Assembly (NCBI GenBank): GCA_934463115.1
Contig: CAKSIN010000008.1
Span: forward strand, 1-64,000
DNA from: an uncultured Clostridia bacterium
GTDB lineage: Bacteria > Bacillota > Clostridia > UMGS1810
Direction: 5' to 3'
DNA: 64,000 nucleotides
The position numbers were made by a program, and so were the translations under genes. Of the stretch, positions 53,694 through 62,386 are shown one piece after another. The notes under the pieces were generated by a model, which searched no databases, was not told the origin of the DNA, and saw nothing but the letters and a program-made list of their open reading frames with translations. The stretch's first letter is position 1; each line of letters begins with the position of its first letter.

Positions 53694-54248
53694 TTACTGC
53701 GCACCTCCGTATAAATTGTTTGTTTCTTCGGATATATAGTCCTCAATCCACTTGAGAACTTCTATTTCATTTAATTTAACATTATCGCCGAGAATTTTCC
53801 GCATCTCAATTGTCGATAAATCAAATGTTCTGCCGTTATAATTATGTTTGTAAACATAATCAATATCGGGATTACCGCCGATTATTGCAGACATTGTGGA
53901 TGCCATGTCACCGAGCGGCTGCCTGTCTATGCTGTCATACACAAACACCGCCTTAACCTTTGTGCCGACTCCGACCTCCGATGTGATTTCAAATTGACCG
54001 CCGGTCTGTTCACAAGCGTTTTTAAACAAAGATAATCCCATTCCTACCTTGCGTGTCGTCCTGGTTGTTTTAAACGGATCCGTTACCTTTGCCAAAAATT
54101 CGGAATCCATGCCGCATCCGTTGTCGGTTATTGTAACACCGAGATAATTGCCGACAGTGTTTTCGTCTATATCGACAGTTATCAGCGAAGCACCGGCTTT
54201 GACAGAATTCTGAACAATATCAAGAATATGCAGTGATATTTCCGTCAT
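53694..54248 (-). CDS. HATPase-domain protein of the hydrogenase operon
   Basis: Histidine-kinase-like ATP-binding protein, 184 residues, without a kinase dimerisation or receiver domain. The N-box is HILDIVQNSVKAGA near residue 7, and the ATP-lid pieces are TDNGCGMD near 40 and GMGLSLFKNACEQTGG near 68. The C-terminal 60 residues are helical and specific to this group. Such proteins are a usual companion of hydC in Clostridia and may be regulatory switches like anti-sigma factors; their target is not known. Two bases separate it from hydC. Confidence 0.85.
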   Translation of the reverse strand: MTEISLHILDIVQNSVKAGASLITVDIDENTVGNYLGVTITDNGCGMDSEFLAKVTDPFKTTRTTRKVGMGLSLFKNACEQTGGQFEITSEVGVGTKVKAVFVYDSIDRQPLGDMASTMSAIIGGNPDIDYVYKHNYNGRTFDLSTIEMRKILGDNVKLNEIEVLKWIEDYISEETNNLYGGAQ

Positions 54249-54250
54249 AA

Positions 54251-54745
54251 TTAATCCATGTACTTAGCGAGAATGTCATCGACATCGTCAACTGTAAGTC
54301 TGCCGTAAACTTCGTCATTTACGGTGAGCACCGGAGCAAGTCCGCATGCACCGATACATCTTGTTGCATCGAGTGAAAATCTTCCGTCTTCCGTGCACTG
54401 ACCTACGTCAATACCGAGCTTTTGCTTAATCTTTTCGATTATATCGCCGCTTCCCTTAACATAGCAAGCGGTACCGAGACAGACTGCAACCTTGTACTCG
54501 CCCTTGGGGTAAATGGAAAACTGTGTGTAGAATGTAACTACGCCGTAAATCTCTGCCATAGGAACGTTAAGGCCGTCCGAGATTCTCTGCTGAACTTCGA
54601 TGGGGAGATATCCGAAAATATCCTGTGCCTCATGAAGAACCGGAATAAGAGCACCTTGCGTATCCTTGTACTTTTCGATTACTGCCTGAAGTTTTTCATC
54701 CTGTTCTACTGTGCTGACAAAAGCCGGAGCTTTTATTTCGCTCAT
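54251..54745 (-). CDS. hydC: hydrogenase subunit HydC (NuoE-like 2Fe-2S)
   Basis: NuoE-type thioredoxin-fold 2Fe-2S subunit, 164 residues, the small subunit of the bifurcating hydrogenase. Cluster ligands are C89 and C94 (CLGTACYVKG) and C130 and C134 (CIGACGLAP), the standard spacing. The N-terminal helical bundle (LIPVLHEAQDIFGYLP; VYGVVTFY-like GVVTFYTQF) is typical. First gene of the hydrogenase operon; AAGGAGG lies upstream. Confidence 0.95.
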   Translation of the reverse strand: MSEIKAPAFVSTVEQDEKLQAVIEKYKDTQGALIPVLHEAQDIFGYLPIEVQQRISDGLNVPMAEIYGVVTFYTQFSIYPKGEYKVAVCLGTACYVKGSGDIIEKIKQKLGIDVGQCTEDGRFSLDATRCIGACGLAPVLTVNDEVYGRLTVDDVDDILAKYMD

Positions 54746-54803
54746 TGTAAAACCTCCTTAATCATTAAAATTATCTTATAATAAAATGAACACAAATCAA
54801 TTC

Positions 54804-54809
54804 ATTATA
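54804..54809 (-). promoter_or_regulatory. candidate -10 box of the hydrogenase operon
   Basis: TATAAT on the minus strand, 59 bases before the hydC ATG, in the 131-bp gap after the PHP gene. The -35 match at the expected spacing is poor, so initiation may need help from a regulator. Confidence 0.4.
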
Positions 54810-54876
54810 TCATATTTTGGGGTATTTTGCTATCGTTTTAATAATATAGTTATATTTTTGTTATATTATACAATTT

Positions 54877-55587
54877 TTAGCGTTGTTTGTCCAATTCCTT
54901 AAGCAAATCTGCTATGCTGTTTTTGCGCAAATCCATGCTGAATTCCCGTTCGTGTATATCCCATAGAAAATGTGCGTCGGAATCGTGTATAATTACGGAA
55001 TTTTTAAGATTGTTATTCCGTACAATTTCATCTTTTTTCTGCGGATTTTTTATCTCAAATGCCGTATACCCGTTATCGGGAATAAATCCGAGATTTGAAA
55101 GTATACTGTAGGCATCTTTATCAATATGTGCCGGTACTATAACACCGCCGAGCGAGCGCACAATATCGGTTGCGCTGTCTACGCTGAGCGATGTCGCCGT
55201 TACCAAAAGGTTATCAATCTCACCTACAATATTGTCGTCACTGTCCATTATAAACTGGTCGCCGAAAATATCGCGACGGTTTTTTATGTTCGGCAAAGAT
55301 TTTTTCACCGCCTTTTCAAGTTCGCCGAGAGAGTCGGTGTTATCAAATAGTGCAAGCATATGTACTTCTTCGCATGTTTCAATCTCCATTCCGGGAACAA
55401 CTGTCAGGTCGCTGTTTTCCGCGCATTTTATACACGCAGCAACATTTTTGCAGCTGTTATGATCGGTAATCGCTATTATATCCAGCCCCTTAAGGCGCGC
55501 CATATTTACTATGTTGTTCGGAGTCATATCGTTGTCCGCACAGGGTGACAGTGCTGTGTGTATGTGCAAATCATAGTACAGCCTCAT
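54877..55587 (-). CDS. PHP-domain phosphoesterase-like protein
   Basis: PHP-family metal-dependent phosphoesterase-like protein, 236 residues. Metal-site motifs are DLHIHTALSPCADND at the start, ITDHNS near 40, PGMEIET near 65, PAHID near 150 and HDSDAHF near 200. In other Clostridia PHP genes sit beside sensory hydrogenase genes, possibly hydrolysing a nucleotide or other phosphorylated signal; the substrate here is unknown. It overlaps the DRTGG gene by 4 bp (ATGA) and ends the sensor operon. Confidence 0.85.
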   Translation of the reverse strand: MRLYYDLHIHTALSPCADNDMTPNNIVNMARLKGLDIIAITDHNSCKNVAACIKCAENSDLTVVPGMEIETCEEVHMLALFDNTDSLGELEKAVKKSLPNIKNRRDIFGDQFIMDSDDNIVGEIDNLLVTATSLSVDSATDIVRSLGGVIVPAHIDKDAYSILSNLGFIPDNGYTAFEIKNPQKKDEIVRNNNLKNSVIIHDSDAHFLWDIHEREFSMDLRKNSIADLLKELDKQR

Positions 55588-55910
55588 ATCAGTTTTCCCA
55601 CTTCAACGCAAAGTTCATATGCGTTTTTATTACTTCGGTATATATTAATCCCCTCTGCATTCGCTTTATCAATAACTGCGTCTTCAATCGGCATATTCTG
55701 CGCTATTATTATGCAGCCCAAATCGGTAAGTACGGCTATCGCCGCTATGTTGATATTCGTCTGAACCGTAATCCAGACATTCCCGTCGCTTATATTGGAC
55801 ATGCAGTGGCTCAGCAAATCCGAGCAATAGCAGCCTTTTACTTCTTTTTCAGGCGCTGATTCACATATTACCTCCAATTCGAGCTTTTTGCGTATTTCAC
55901 CTGTTGTCAT
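55584..55910 (-). CDS. DRTGG-domain protein (second copy)
   Basis: Small protein of 108 residues resembling DRTGG domains, regulatory modules often attached to CBS-domain or phosphotransacetylase proteins. Segments that fit are the C-terminal half NINIAAIAVLTDLGCIIIAQ and a strand pair around GCYCSDLL. Its role is unknown; it may bind a small ligand. It overlaps the upstream hydrogenase-like gene and the downstream PHP gene by 4 bp each, so the three are translationally coupled. A related DRTGG gene begins this operon. Confidence 0.7.
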   Translation of the reverse strand: MTTGEIRKKLELEVICESAPEKEVKGCYCSDLLSHCMSNISDGNVWITVQTNINIAAIAVLTDLGCIIIAQNMPIEDAVIDKANAEGINIYRSNKNAYELCVEVGKLI

Positions 55911-57196
55911 TCTTCGTCCCTCTCTTCTATTGATATAACTTCTTTTGCAAATTTAAGCATTTTTTCTTTAAACTTGACAATGCATGCTTCCTCGGTTGTG
56001 TATCCGCGCACAATATCCTCCGCAAGGCATCTGCATGTCGGAGAACCGCACGAGCCGCAGTCAAGCTTCGGCAGGTTATTATATATATCCTCTATTTTCT
56101 TTAGTTTCTGCATGGCAACTATCATATTTTCGTCAAGATGCGATTCATACTTAAACGATATCGGTGCCGACCAGAGAACTTCGCTCTGTTCGACATCGGG
56201 AATCGGGCATGCGGGCGAATCTTTCAGCTTTGCGGCAATATTTTTTATCCGACGTTTTGCCACAAAATTATTTTCCACATTGAGAGGCCCGCCGACGCAT
56301 CCGCCGACGCACGCAAGTAACTCTATGAATTTAACATCCCTGAGCTTATTGTTATCTATCTCCTCAAGTATTTTCAGCACATTGTGTATGCCGTCCACGG
56401 CTATGTAATTTCTGTTTTCCGCCGACGACGCTTCACCGCCGCTGTTTGCCCAGCCAACTCCGGCAAAACTTGATTTTGAGCGTTTCGGAATATCCGAATT
56501 TCCCTTAAGATACGGGAGCATTTTCAAATACGTGTCTTTTATGGAAAACACACCGTCCACGCGCGGAGCGCTGAGCCCGATAGGATCATGCGCACATGTG
56601 GCCTTTGCGGCACAGGGCGTAATAAAAAACACACCGATATCCTCCGGCGGAAGAGACGTTTTTTCGCAGGCTTCCTTTCGCGCAATTCCTGCCGCAAGCT
56701 GCATCGGAGATATCATTGGAACAACATTGTTTATCAAGCCCGGGAATCTAGTTGCAATAAGCTTTACCACAGCGGGACAGGCAGAATTAATCACCGGCAT
56801 TTCGAGCATGCCGGAATTCATCAGCCGCCGCGTGTGCTCCGTTATTATCTGTGCAGCATACGAAACCTCGTATACATCGTCAAACCCTATATGCACAAGC
56901 GCGTCCAATATGCGGTCGATATCCTCAATATTTGAAAACTGCCCGTACAATGTCGGTGCCGGAAGAGCCACGGTGTATTTATATTCATTCAGTTTTTCAA
57001 AAGGATCGGTTACCGCCTTTTTTGCATGATACGGACAGACGCGTATACATTCGCCGCAGTCTATGCATTTATCCTTTAATATCTTTGCTTTTCCGTTTCG
57101 TACCCGTATTGCCTGCGTCGGACATGTTTTAATACAATTTGTGCATCCCTGACATTTGTCTTTGTCAAGGAGCACGGAATGCATAATTTTATCCAT
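55907..57196 (-). CDS. putative sensory [FeFe]-hydrogenase-like protein (HydS/HfsB type)
   Basis: [FeFe]-hydrogenase-family protein of 429 residues, probably a hydrogen or redox sensor. Two ferredoxin quartets (C15, C18, C21, C25; C44, C47, C50, C54) precede an H-cluster domain with loops NSACP (C140), TPCAAK (C195) and LLACVGGCVGGP (C296, C300), so all four H-cluster cysteines are kept. The proton-relay cysteine of L1 is Ala139, as described for sensory hydrogenases. The C-terminus has another Fe-S motif (C380, C383, C388, C390) and no PAS domain. Neighbours are HATPase, DRTGG and PHP proteins, supporting a signalling role toward the adjacent hydrogenase operon. Confidence 0.82.
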   Translation of the reverse strand: MDKIMHSVLLDKDKCQGCTNCIKTCPTQAIRVRNGKAKILKDKCIDCGECIRVCPYHAKKAVTDPFEKLNEYKYTVALPAPTLYGQFSNIEDIDRILDALVHIGFDDVYEVSYAAQIITEHTRRLMNSGMLEMPVINSACPAVVKLIATRFPGLINNVVPMISPMQLAAGIARKEACEKTSLPPEDIGVFFITPCAAKATCAHDPIGLSAPRVDGVFSIKDTYLKMLPYLKGNSDIPKRSKSSFAGVGWANSGGEASSAENRNYIAVDGIHNVLKILEEIDNNKLRDVKFIELLACVGGCVGGPLNVENNFVAKRRIKNIAAKLKDSPACPIPDVEQSEVLWSAPISFKYESHLDENMIVAMQKLKKIEDIYNNLPKLDCGSCGSPTCRCLAEDIVRGYTTEEACIVKFKEKMLKFAKEVISIEERDEE

Positions 57197-57210
57197 GTAA
57201 GCACCTCAAA

Positions 57211-57636
57211 TCACAAAGTATTGTTTACAATCATTTCCACTGTTGTACCCACACCGACTTTGGAGTCCACATTGATATAATCCGTATATTTTTTCATATT
57301 AGGCAAGCCCATTCCGGCTCCGAATCCGAGCTCCCGAACCTGGTCGGACGCAGTTGAATATCCCTCTTTCATGGCAAGATCTATATTCTGTATTCCTGGT
57401 CCGCGGTCACGCAGAAACATGTGTATACATTCCGGTGTAATTTCCACGTCTATAACACCGCCGTTTGCGTGTATAACCATATTTATTTCGCCTTCATACA
57501 TGGCAATTGTGGCTTTGCGTGCAATTTGCGGATCAATTCCGAGCTGCGAAAGAACCTTTTTCAAATTTCTTGAGGCCTCCCCGGCAACCGTAAAATCGTC
57601 GCCGTCAACGGTGTAGCTGAGTTTGTATCCATCCAT
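57211..57636 (-). CDS. anti-sigma-factor-like HATPase protein
   Basis: ATP-binding regulatory protein of the RsbW/SpoIIAB-like type, 141 residues. N-box RKATIAMYEGEINMVIHANG near 40-60; DRGPGIQNIDLAM near 92; FGAGMGLPNMKKYTD near 115 forms the ATP lid. It may bind a partner protein in response to the hydrogenase-like sensor, but no sigma factor is nearby. AGGAGG precedes the ATG, 12 bp after the DRTGG gene and 14 bp before the sensor gene. Confidence 0.85.
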   Translation of the reverse strand: MDGYKLSYTVDGDDFTVAGEASRNLKKVLSQLGIDPQIARKATIAMYEGEINMVIHANGGVIDVEITPECIHMFLRDRGPGIQNIDLAMKEGYSTASDQVRELGFGAGMGLPNMKKYTDYINVDSKVGVGTTVEMIVNNTL

Positions 57637-57648
57637 AGCAGCAGCCTC

Positions 57649-57990
57649 CTATTTGTTGCACAACCCGTTGCTGTACAAAATTCCGCATGCCACATACAGC
57701 GGATGAATTGTAGACATTACGGTAATTCCCGCCTCATCGGCAAGCGAAATAATTTCGTCATTCGGTTTTTTTCCTCTGACAAAAACTATCGCCTTCATAT
57801 CCATCATTTCGGCAGTTCTCACAACCTGCGGATTCATCAGGCCGGTGAGGAGCATAGCCTGATCCTTTACAAATGCCAGCACATCGCTCATAAGGTCGCA
57901 TCCGCACGCCGACATAACCTCGATATCGGCTTTATCATTTCCGCACAGTATATCTGCGCAAAGCAGTTCTTTAACCTGACTGAGTTTCAT
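57649..57990 (-). CDS. DRTGG-domain protein (first copy)
   Basis: Protein of 113 residues that opens the sensory operon. It matches the DRTGG pattern with KADIEVMSACGCDLMSDVLA, a central LTGLMNPQVVRTAEMMDMKA and IVFVRGKKPNDEII. It resembles the second DRTGG gene three genes on, so the operon has a duplicated ligand-binding module. GGAGGG lies just upstream of the ATG. Exact function unknown. Confidence 0.75.
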   Translation of the reverse strand: MKLSQVKELLCADILCGNDKADIEVMSACGCDLMSDVLAFVKDQAMLLTGLMNPQVVRTAEMMDMKAIVFVRGKKPNDEIISLADEAGITVMSTIHPLYVACGILYSNGLCNK

Positions 57991-58013
57991 ACATACCCTC
58001 CGTTTTGTTGTAA

Positions 58014-58090
58014 TAAAAAAGCAACACCCTTCCTTTTGTCTAACCGAGTTGTCCGTTTAGGATTAGCCAGTCCAAAAGAAGACCATTGCT
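58014..58090 (-). terminator. long hairpin with T-run after the his operon (terminator or structured RNA)
   Basis: On the minus strand AGCAA (58090-58086) pairs with TTGCT (58024-58020), and CTTCTTTTG pairs with CAAAAGGAAG further in. CTAATCC pairs with GGTTAG around an inner loop. The stem is followed by TTTTTT (58020-58015). It lies between the histidinol phosphatase stop and the DRTGG start, so it probably ends the his operon. The ordered 70-base fold could also be a regulated leader of the sensory operon. I match it to no known riboswitch. Confidence 0.55.
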
Positions 58091-58158
58091 ATTGTTTCAA
58101 TTATACACTGTTTGGCATATAAAATCAATACTTTTTGTAAATATTTTTAAATTTTGTG

Positions 58159-58989
58159 CTAAATACCAATCTCGCAAAAGCCGTTGCCCTTTAGCACAAC
58201 AACGCTTTTTACACCCATCGACCGCAGCATTTGTTCACATTCGCCAAATCCGAAACACAAATTTCTGCAATTATGACTATCGCTCGACAAAATAAATCTG
58301 ATACCGATATTATTCGCCTCTTTCAGAATAAACTCCGACGGATACGGCCTGTCACGGTACCCCCTCGAAACGGCACCGGTATTTATCTCCATTATCTTAT
58401 CTTTTTCCCTGAAACAATGCAATGCTTCAAGTGCGGATGTCTTATATATTTTTGACTCTTCGTCAAAAAATTTATTTGCACGGTTAAATTTTGTGACAAG
58501 GTCAAAATGTCCGACGATATCAACATCACTTCTTTGCGCAAGCTGTGCAACAGTTTCGTAGTAGCACCGCACATACGAATCAGCATTGCCTGCAAACTTT
58601 TCGGCAATGCTGTTTTCTGTTATGCTCTCGTTTTCATCAACCGGAATATATTCGCCGACGGATTGTATATAATGAACCGAACCAATGATGTAATCAAGGT
58701 TGTATCCGCACAGCATTCGTGCGTGATCCGGTGAATATAAATCCCTCTCCAAACCGAGGTATACTTTTGCCGAACCGATTTGATTTTCGGACACGCTCAA
58801 AACATTTTTTGCATATTCGGCTTCGCTTTTTTGCGCCATGCAATATGATGTGTCAAACGGCGTATATGAATGTGACGAAAACCCGACCGACTCCATATGC
58901 TTTCTGTTTGCCTCGGCAACCGTTTCTTCGATTGACGATACTCCATCGCAGTAATTTGTATGAACATGCAAATCGGACAGTATCATCAT
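58159..58989 (-). CDS. hisJ: PHP-type histidinol-phosphatase (HisJ/HisK)
   Basis: Removes phosphate from L-histidinol phosphate, the penultimate-stage step of histidine synthesis. PHP metal motifs: DLHVHTNYCDG at the start, FSSHSYTPF near 38, GLERDLY near 80, IIGSVHY near 102, GHFD near 160 and SSDSHN near 240. At 276 residues it has the size of Bacillus-type HisJ, unlike the HAD phosphatase fused to HisB in enterics. The preferred ATG at 58989 overlaps the hisIE stop (TGATG), with GGAGGG five bases upstream. Last gene of the his operon. Confidence 0.9.
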   Translation of the reverse strand: MMILSDLHVHTNYCDGVSSIEETVAEANRKHMESVGFSSHSYTPFDTSYCMAQKSEAEYAKNVLSVSENQIGSAKVYLGLERDLYSPDHARMLCGYNLDYIIGSVHYIQSVGEYIPVDENESITENSIAEKFAGNADSYVRCYYETVAQLAQRSDVDIVGHFDLVTKFNRANKFFDEESKIYKTSALEALHCFREKDKIMEINTGAVSRGYRDRPYPSEFILKEANNIGIRFILSSDSHNCRNLCFGFGECEQMLRSMGVKSVVVLKGNGFCEIGI

Positions 58990-59654
58990 CAATTCCCTCC
59001 GGCACTGTCGGATGCCATTTTTTCCTGTTTTACCTTGTGTTCAATAATATCGCGCGAGGCGAGTTCGTTTATTATATCGTCGGTTTCTATTCCGGATTCT
59101 GCCATAAGCACAAGTGTATGATACACCAAATCGGCTATTTCATAAACCGTCTCGGCTTTGTCGCGGTCTTTGGCCGCTATAATAACCTCTGTACACTCCT
59201 CTCCGACTTTTTTTAGGATTTTATCGAGTCCTTTTTGAAAGAGATACGTTGTGTAAGAATTTTCCGGCAAAGTTTTTTTGCGTTCTTTAAGTTTAAGCAT
59301 CAGTCCGTCAACCGTAAATGCAGGTTTTTCGCTGCCGAAAACAATATCGTTAAAGCAGGAATCGGCGCCTGTGTGGCATGCCGGGCCATCCTTTACGACA
59401 TTTACCGTAAGCGCGTCTTTGTCACAATCTGCAACAATGCTCACAATATGCTGGTAGTTTCCGGAGGTTTCACCCTTTCTCCACAGCTGTTTCCTTGATC
59501 GCGACCAAAAGCAGGTTTTGCCCTCATTTATGCTTATTTCAAGACTTTCGCGATTCATGTAAGCAAGCGTAAGCACTTTCTTTGAATTATTATCCACAAC
59601 AATTGCCGGTATAAGGCCTTTTTCGTCAAATTTAAGTTCGTCAATATTTATCAT
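58989..59654 (-). CDS. hisIE: bifunctional phosphoribosyl-AMP cyclohydrolase / phosphoribosyl-ATP pyrophosphatase
   Basis: Catalyses steps 2 and 3 of histidine synthesis. The HisI domain (about 1-110) has AYMNRESLEISI, TCFWSRSRKQLWRKGETSG and the zinc-binding DCDKDALTV and GPACHTG. The HisE domain (about 125-221) has KVGEECTEVIIAAKD and EIADLVYHTLVLM. The ATG at 59654 is chosen over a GTG one codon earlier for spacing to GGAGG. It lies 19 bp after hisF. Confidence 0.96.
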   Translation of the reverse strand: MINIDELKFDEKGLIPAIVVDNNSKKVLTLAYMNRESLEISINEGKTCFWSRSRKQLWRKGETSGNYQHIVSIVADCDKDALTVNVVKDGPACHTGADSCFNDIVFGSEKPAFTVDGLMLKLKERKKTLPENSYTTYLFQKGLDKILKKVGEECTEVIIAAKDRDKAETVYEIADLVYHTLVLMAESGIETDDIINELASRDIIEHKVKQEKMASDSAGGN

Positions 59655-59673
59655 CACACTGCACCTCCGTGGG

Positions 59674-60432
59674 TTATATTCTCACATTAATGTTGTTTCG
59701 TTTAAGTTCCTGTTTGAGTTCCTTTATATCAATCTCACCAAAATGGAATACCGATGCCGCAAGACCGGCATCTATCTGCGGTATTTTGCGGAAAAGCTCA
59801 ACAAAATCCGAAATACTCCCCGCTCCGCCGGACGCGATAACCGGAATCGAAACGGCGGAATTAACGGCGGATAACATAGGTATATCAAAACCGTTTTTCA
59901 CTCCGTCGGTGTCTATACTGTTTACAACGATTTCACCGGCGCCGTCGGCTTCGGCTTTCTTTATCCACTCAACAGCGTCTATGTCCGTGTTCACCCTGCC
60001 GCCGTTTGCAAAAATCTTAAACTCGCCGTTTACCCTTTTTACATCTGCCGAAAGCACAACGCATTGATTCCCGTATCTTTTTGCGGCATCGGATATAAGC
60101 TTCGGATTTTTAATTGCTCCGGAATTAACAGACACTTTATCCGCTCCGCATTTGAGCACTCTGTCAAAATCATCGAGAGTATTTATGCCGCCGCCTACAG
60201 TAAGCGGTATAAAAATCGTCTGTGCCACCTGCCTGAGTATATCGGTAAACAGTCCCCTGTTTTCATACGATGCCGTTATGTCATAAAACACAAGTTCATC
60301 AGCGCCGTTTTCGCTGTAGTACTTTCCGAGTTCAACGGGAGATGACACATCGCGCACCGACTCAAAATTCACACCTTTTACAACACGGCCGTTTCGCACA
60401 TCCAGGCATGGAATAATCCTTTTTGTAATCAT
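59674..60432 (-). CDS. hisF: imidazole glycerol phosphate synthase cyclase subunit HisF
   Basis: Cyclase subunit that, with HisH, makes imidazole glycerol phosphate and AICAR. A 252-residue (beta/alpha)8 barrel with catalytic aspartates D11 in CLDVRNGRVVKG and D129 in SADVKR; phosphate-binding segments are VGGGI near 79, VNSGA near 102 and ASGGAGS near 220. ATGA overlap with hisA couples translation. Confidence 0.97.
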   Translation of the reverse strand: MITKRIIPCLDVRNGRVVKGVNFESVRDVSSPVELGKYYSENGADELVFYDITASYENRGLFTDILRQVAQTIFIPLTVGGGINTLDDFDRVLKCGADKVSVNSGAIKNPKLISDAAKRYGNQCVVLSADVKRVNGEFKIFANGGRVNTDIDAVEWIKKAEADGAGEIVVNSIDTDGVKNGFDIPMLSAVNSAVSIPVIASGGAGSISDFVELFRKIPQIDAGLAASVFHFGEIDIKELKQELKRNNINVRI

Positions 60433-61145
60433 ATGTCCGCCACCTCTATTGCTTCACCAAGATCAATTGTTCCCTCATACAGCGACTTGCCGAGAATTGC
60501 ACCGTATATATTCATTTGTGCAAGCTTTTTCACATCATCAAGGCCGGTTATACCCCCGGATGCGACAATATTCACACTGTATTTTTCGGACAGCCTCCGA
60601 TACAAATCTATATTTGTACCGTTCATTGTCCCGTCCTTTGAAATATCGGTACATATCACCGTTTGCGCACCGTCGTTTTGCAGCCGGGTAAATATATCAT
60701 CGCACGACACTTCGCTTACTTTAGTCCATCCGTCCGACGCGGCATAATCATTTGAGATATCAACTCCGACGACAATTTTATTTCCGTATTTTTTAATCAT
60801 TTCGGCAGTAAACTGCGGATTCTTTATTGCAACCGTGCCGAGTATCACACGGAATACCCCGGCATTTATATACTTTTCAATCGTGTCGGCACTGCGTATT
60901 CCGCCGCCGACTTCCACCTTAAGTGTTGTATTTTCTATTATATTTCTTATTGTATCAAAATTCGGTGTATCACCGCTTTTTGCACCGTCGAGGTCAACGA
61001 CGTGCAGGTACTCCGCTCCGCGGTTCTCGAATTCTTTGGCAACGCTGCACGGATTATCCGCGTATACCGTCTTTTTTGCATAATCGCCTTTAAGCAGGCG
61101 CACGGCATTGCCGTCTATTATATCTATTGCGGGAAAAATTTTCAT
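60429..61145 (-). CDS. hisA: ProFAR isomerase HisA
   Basis: Isomerises the aminoaldose intermediate to its ketose form (step 4 of histidine synthesis). A 238-residue barrel homologous to HisF, with the catalytic Asp D8 in PAIDIIDG and the second in VVGVDIS near residue 127; phosphate sites are VGGGIRS near 79 and ASGGITG near 196. GGAGG lies ten bases before the ATG. It follows hisH by 15 bp. Confidence 0.96.
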   Translation of the reverse strand: MKIFPAIDIIDGNAVRLLKGDYAKKTVYADNPCSVAKEFENRGAEYLHVVDLDGAKSGDTPNFDTIRNIIENTTLKVEVGGGIRSADTIEKYINAGVFRVILGTVAIKNPQFTAEMIKKYGNKIVVGVDISNDYAASDGWTKVSEVSCDDIFTRLQNDGAQTVICTDISKDGTMNGTNIDLYRRLSEKYSVNIVASGGITGLDDVKKLAQMNIYGAILGKSLYEGTIDLGEAIEVADI

Positions 61146-61160
61146 TTTGCTTGTCCTCCG

Positions 61161-61778
61161 TTAAAGTTCGGCAAATGCCTTTAGAATTTTGAGCCCCGTA
61201 TCTCCGCTTTTTTCCGGGTGAAACTGTGTTCCGTACACATTGCCCTTTTGAACCGCCGCCGTGACGGGTATACCGTATTCCGTATCGGCAATTACCGATT
61301 TCGCGCAGTCGGCTGCATAAAACGAATGAACAAAGTAAACATGCTCACCCTCGTCTATGTATTTAAAGAGTTCGCTCTTTTTACGTGTTTTCGGAAAATG
61401 CAGGGCATTCCAGCCGATATGCGGTATTTTGAGTTCCGACGGAACAGCACCGCTCAGCGGAACAACATTTCCGTCTACCAGCCCGAGTCCCTCATGCTCG
61501 CCGTATTCAAAACTCTTTTGAAACAAAAGCTGCATGCCGAGGCATATTCCCAAAAGCGGTTTTCCGCTCCGGCATTGTGACACAACCGTGTCTTTCAGTC
61601 CGCTGTCGGTAAGTTTCTTCACTGCGTCACCGAACGCTCCCACACCGGGCAGAACAATTCTGTCTGCCGATTCTATTTGCGATGTATCCGATGTAAGAAC
61701 CGCGTCGGCTCCGATATATTTAAATGAGCTCATGAGTGAAAAAATATTTCCCACCCCGTAATCTATTATTGCTATCAT
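61161..61778 (-). CDS. hisH: imidazole glycerol phosphate synthase glutaminase subunit HisH
   Basis: Class I glutamine amidotransferase that feeds ammonia to HisF. A 205-residue protein with IIDYGVGN at the start, the PGVGAFGD oxyanion region near 45, nucleophile C79 in GICLGMQLLF and the His/Glu pair in TQFHPEKSG near 187. The start overlaps the hisB stop by one base (TAATG). Confidence 0.96.
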   Translation of the reverse strand: MIAIIDYGVGNIFSLMSSFKYIGADAVLTSDTSQIESADRIVLPGVGAFGDAVKKLTDSGLKDTVVSQCRSGKPLLGICLGMQLLFQKSFEYGEHEGLGLVDGNVVPLSGAVPSELKIPHIGWNALHFPKTRKKSELFKYIDEGEHVYFVHSFYAADCAKSVIADTEYGIPVTAAVQKGNVYGTQFHPEKSGDTGLKILKAFAEL

Positions 61779-62365
61779 TAAAGCACACCCTTTGTAGACG
61801 GAATTTCGTTCTTGTATTCATCTTTTATTTTTACAGCGGCGCCGAGCGTTCTGCCGAGTGATTTAAAAACCGCCTCGGCTATGTGATGCGAATTTGTTCC
61901 GGCGAGCTTTTTTACATGAAGTGTAATCGCCGCATTGCGGACAAACGACAAAACAAATTCCTCGCAGAGTTCAGTGTCAAAATCCCCTATCTTTTCTGTC
62001 GGAATACAGACATCATACTCTGCGTACGCTCTCCCCGACAGGTCTGCCGCACAAAGCACAAGGCTCTCGTCCATGGGAAGAATTATATCTGAATACCTCT
62101 GTATTCCGCGCATGTCGCCGAGTGCCTCCTTAAATGCAATACCAAGGCATATTCCGATATCTTCCGTGCTGTGATGATAATCGACATATGTATCGCCGAC
62201 GCACTTTATATTCAAATCAAACCGTGCATGTTTGGCAAAAAGCGTCAGCATATGATCCAAAAATCCGCACCCTGTGTCTATGCCGCAAACTCCCGTACCG
62301 TCAAGATTCAATTTAAGCTCAATATCCGTTTCATTCGTTTTTCTTGCAACAGACGATGTTCTCAT
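61778..62365 (-). CDS. hisB: imidazoleglycerol-phosphate dehydratase HisB
   Basis: Manganese-dependent dehydratase of histidine synthesis, 195 residues, monofunctional. Signature motifs are TGCGFLDHML near 32, HHSTEDIG near 64 and GTNSHHIAEAVFKS near 155, which supply the metal-binding histidines. GGGGG precedes the ATG; 21 bp separate it from hisC. Confidence 0.97.
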   Translation of the reverse strand: MRTSSVARKTNETDIELKLNLDGTGVCGIDTGCGFLDHMLTLFAKHARFDLNIKCVGDTYVDYHHSTEDIGICLGIAFKEALGDMRGIQRYSDIILPMDESLVLCAADLSGRAYAEYDVCIPTEKIGDFDTELCEEFVLSFVRNAAITLHVKKLAGTNSHHIAEAVFKSLGRTLGAAVKIKDEYKNEIPSTKGVL

Positions 62366-62386
62366 TATAATTCCCCCTTGTTAATT

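Noticed and set aside
57991..58158. A known riboswitch or SRP RNA in the his-sensor gap
   Set aside because: The fold does not match the conserved bases I recall for SRP RNA, ZTP, THF, c-di-GMP or T-box elements.
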